From assembly GCA_012511315.1 (NCBI GenBank), contig JAAZGI010000198.1, positions 1 to 8,889 on the forward strand: a stretch of 8,889 nt of DNA, given 5' to 3'. Each line of letters begins with the position of its first letter. Within the stretch, counting starts at the first letter, position 1. The notes under the pieces were generated by a model. The model had not been told where the DNA came from. It ran no database searches and saw nothing but the letters and a program-made list of their open reading frames with translations. Origin of the DNA: Clostridium sp. GTDB taxonomy: Bacteria; Bacillota; Clostridia; Clostridiales; Clostridiaceae. Both the position numbers and the translations under genes were made by a program. Shown here piece after piece: positions 7,939 through 8,889 of the stretch.

Positions 7939-7957
7939 TATTAATCCATCGTTAATA
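7939..7957. repeat. Short inverted repeat over the -35 region of the thioesterase promoter (possible operator)
   Basis: TATTAA (7939-7944) and TTAATA (7952-7957) are perfect inverted 6-bp arms around a 7-bp spacer. The repeat ends 8 bp before the TG of the extended -10. The arms are AT-rich, so chance is a real alternative. The location suits a repressor or activator site. Confidence 0.35.
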
Positions 7958-7964
7958 GTCTAAA

Positions 7965-7973
7965 TGGTATAAT
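7965..7973 (+). promoter_or_regulatory. Extended -10 promoter for the acyl-ACP thioesterase
   Basis: TGGTATAAT is a perfect TATAAT (7968-7973) with the TG extension and no recognisable -35 at normal spacing. The predicted start is near 7980, about 16 nt before the ATG at 7996. The box contains the upstream in-frame ATG (7972), so that ATG cannot be the start of a transcript made from this promoter. Confidence 0.78.
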
Positions 7974-7983
7974 GAATTCAATA

Positions 7984-7989
7984 GAGGTG
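7984..7989 (+). promoter_or_regulatory. Ribosome binding site that decides the thioesterase start
   Basis: GAGGTG (within AGAGGTGA) lies 6 nt before the ATG at 7996. The in-frame ATG at 7972 has no such site upstream and overlaps the -10 box. Confidence 0.75.
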
Positions 7990-7995
7990 ATTAGT

Positions 7996-8811
7996 ATGAA
8001 ACATTATACAATGGACTATGTCGTCGATTATCGAGATGTAGATCAATACTTTGACTTAAAAGCTGAATCCTTGTTGCAGATTTTGAGCACAGTGTCTACA
8101 TATGATGAAATATTGGGATTTGGGATGAAACCAGGCTATATGGCGGAGTGGGATATGGCTTGGGTTCTCTACCAATGGAAGATAGAGCTCAATGACCCCA
8201 AACAGTATGCCCGAAAAATTAGAATCCATACCCTACCAGTTTTGAAAAAAGATATCTATTCTTACCGTTACTATCTTTTAGAAGATTTAGAAGGCAATGA
8301 AATCGGTAAGGCCTTATCCCAATGGGTGGCAGTAGATTTGCGAAAACGTAGGATTGGAAGAATTCCACAGCCAGTTGTAGAGATTATCAATGGAGATGGT
8401 CAGCTGAATGAATACCAAGATCGCATAACCAAGGTGGATCTTAAACCCCTACGTAGAGAAAATGTTGATTTTGATTTTGAATGGAAAATACCGGTGCTAT
8501 ATTCAGATATTGATAGCAATCAACACGTTAACAATGCCATGTATGCTCGCTGGGCTACGGAAACCCTGCATGCCTATGATTCCACTTGGATGGATTCAAA
8601 ATATCATAATTCCATTAATATCGTTTATAAAAAGGAAAAACAATTAGGCGGTTCAGTCATCTCAAAAGTCTATCTGGAAGGAGATCGTTCCTACCATGAA
8701 ATTATCGATGAAGATGGAACGCTCTTAACTTTAATAGAAATTAAATGGGTGGATAGGGCTCGCCACCAGGTTGATTTTTCTGATTATGATTTTGCAGCGG
8801 TTATGCTTTAA
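7996..8811 (+). CDS. Acyl-ACP thioesterase, FatA/FatB family
   Basis: This is a cytoplasmic enzyme that hydrolyses acyl-acyl carrier protein and releases free fatty acids from the synthesis cycle. The 271 residues form the double hotdog expected of this family: an N-terminal hotdog (about 1-140) beginning HYTMDYVVDYRDVDQ with a WVLYQWKIEL strand, and a C-terminal hotdog (about 160-271). The catalytic DXNXHVNN motif lies at 173-180 with D173, N175 and H177. YKKE at 211-214 probably aligns with the YRREC segment of plant enzymes; Glu214 is kept but Lys215 replaces the Cys, which later work shows is dispensable. I place the start at 7996 because of its RBS, the promoter, and the N-terminus; an ATG at 7972 would add eight residues but lies inside the -10 box. 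The gene is divergent from pgsA, another lipid gene. No terminator is visible in the 78 nt that follow. Acyl-chain specificity cannot be read from sequence. Confidence 0.92.
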   Translation: MKHYTMDYVVDYRDVDQYFDLKAESLLQILSTVSTYDEILGFGMKPGYMAEWDMAWVLYQWKIELNDPKQYARKIRIHTLPVLKKDIYSYRYYLLEDLEGNEIGKALSQWVAVDLRKRRIGRIPQPVVEIINGDGQLNEYQDRITKVDLKPLRRENVDFDFEWKIPVLYSDIDSNQHVNNAMYARWATETLHAYDSTWMDSKYHNSINIVYKKEKQLGGSVISKVYLEGDRSYHEIIDEDGTLLTLIEIKWVDRARHQVDFSDYDFAAVML

Positions 8812-8889
8812 GGGGAGTTAAACGTTCGATATGGTTTTGGGCTAAAGAAGCTAAAGTTAGAATAAACTCAGAAATCAGAAAACCAGAAC

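Noticed and set aside
7756..7944. 62-codon + strand open frame antisense to the pgsA start
   Set aside because: It covers the pgsA promoter and N-terminus, has no RBS, and the encoded peptide is not recognisable.

Overview
The window looks like a conserved core-genome segment from a low-GC, Gram-positive Firmicute, most likely an endospore-forming member of the Clostridia. The evidence is the AT-rich composition, strong AAGGAGG-type ribosome binding sites, the order yybS-gdpP-rplI (as in the Bacillus yybS-yybT-rplI-dnaC cluster), and a LonC-type protease between rplI and dnaB, a family and position I associate with spore-forming clostridia. I saw no mobile element, CRISPR array, tRNA or rRNA. 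The species cannot be named from sequence alone.

Left part, 1-3325: three co-directional genes on the + strand. They are a DUF2232/YybS membrane protein cut off by the left edge, the c-di-AMP phosphodiesterase GdpP, and ribosomal protein L9. The yybS-gdpP gap is 3 nt, and gdpP and rplI overlap by 29 nt. The unit ends in a clear intrinsic terminator at 3287-3325.

Middle, 3326-7210: a second + strand unit. It has its own extended -10 promoter (3417-3425) and holds lonC, dnaB (replicative helicase) and a Nudix hydrolase resembling Ap4A hydrolases, spaced 2 and 5 nt apart. It ends at a strong 15-bp bidirectional hairpin (7168-7210) shared with the convergent gene on the other side.

Right part, 7211-8889: pgsA (CDP-alcohol phosphatidyltransferase, phospholipid synthesis) on the - strand and an acyl-ACP thioesterase (FatA family, free fatty acid release) on the + strand. 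They are divergently transcribed from a 191-bp intergenic region with back-to-back extended -10 promoters and very short leaders. Both products act in membrane lipid metabolism, so shared control is plausible.

Functional themes are nucleotide signalling or housecleaning (GdpP, Nudix), replication and translation (DnaB, L9), regulated proteolysis (LonC) and membrane lipids (PgsA, FatA). Three start sites deserve attention. rplI should start at 2815, the thioesterase at 7996 because the earlier ATG lies inside its -10 box, and pgsA uses a GTG codon. I found no convincing undescribed system. The more interesting points are the promoter architecture, the possible operator in the pgsA/fatA intergenic region, and the separation of rplI from dnaB by lonC with its own promoter.
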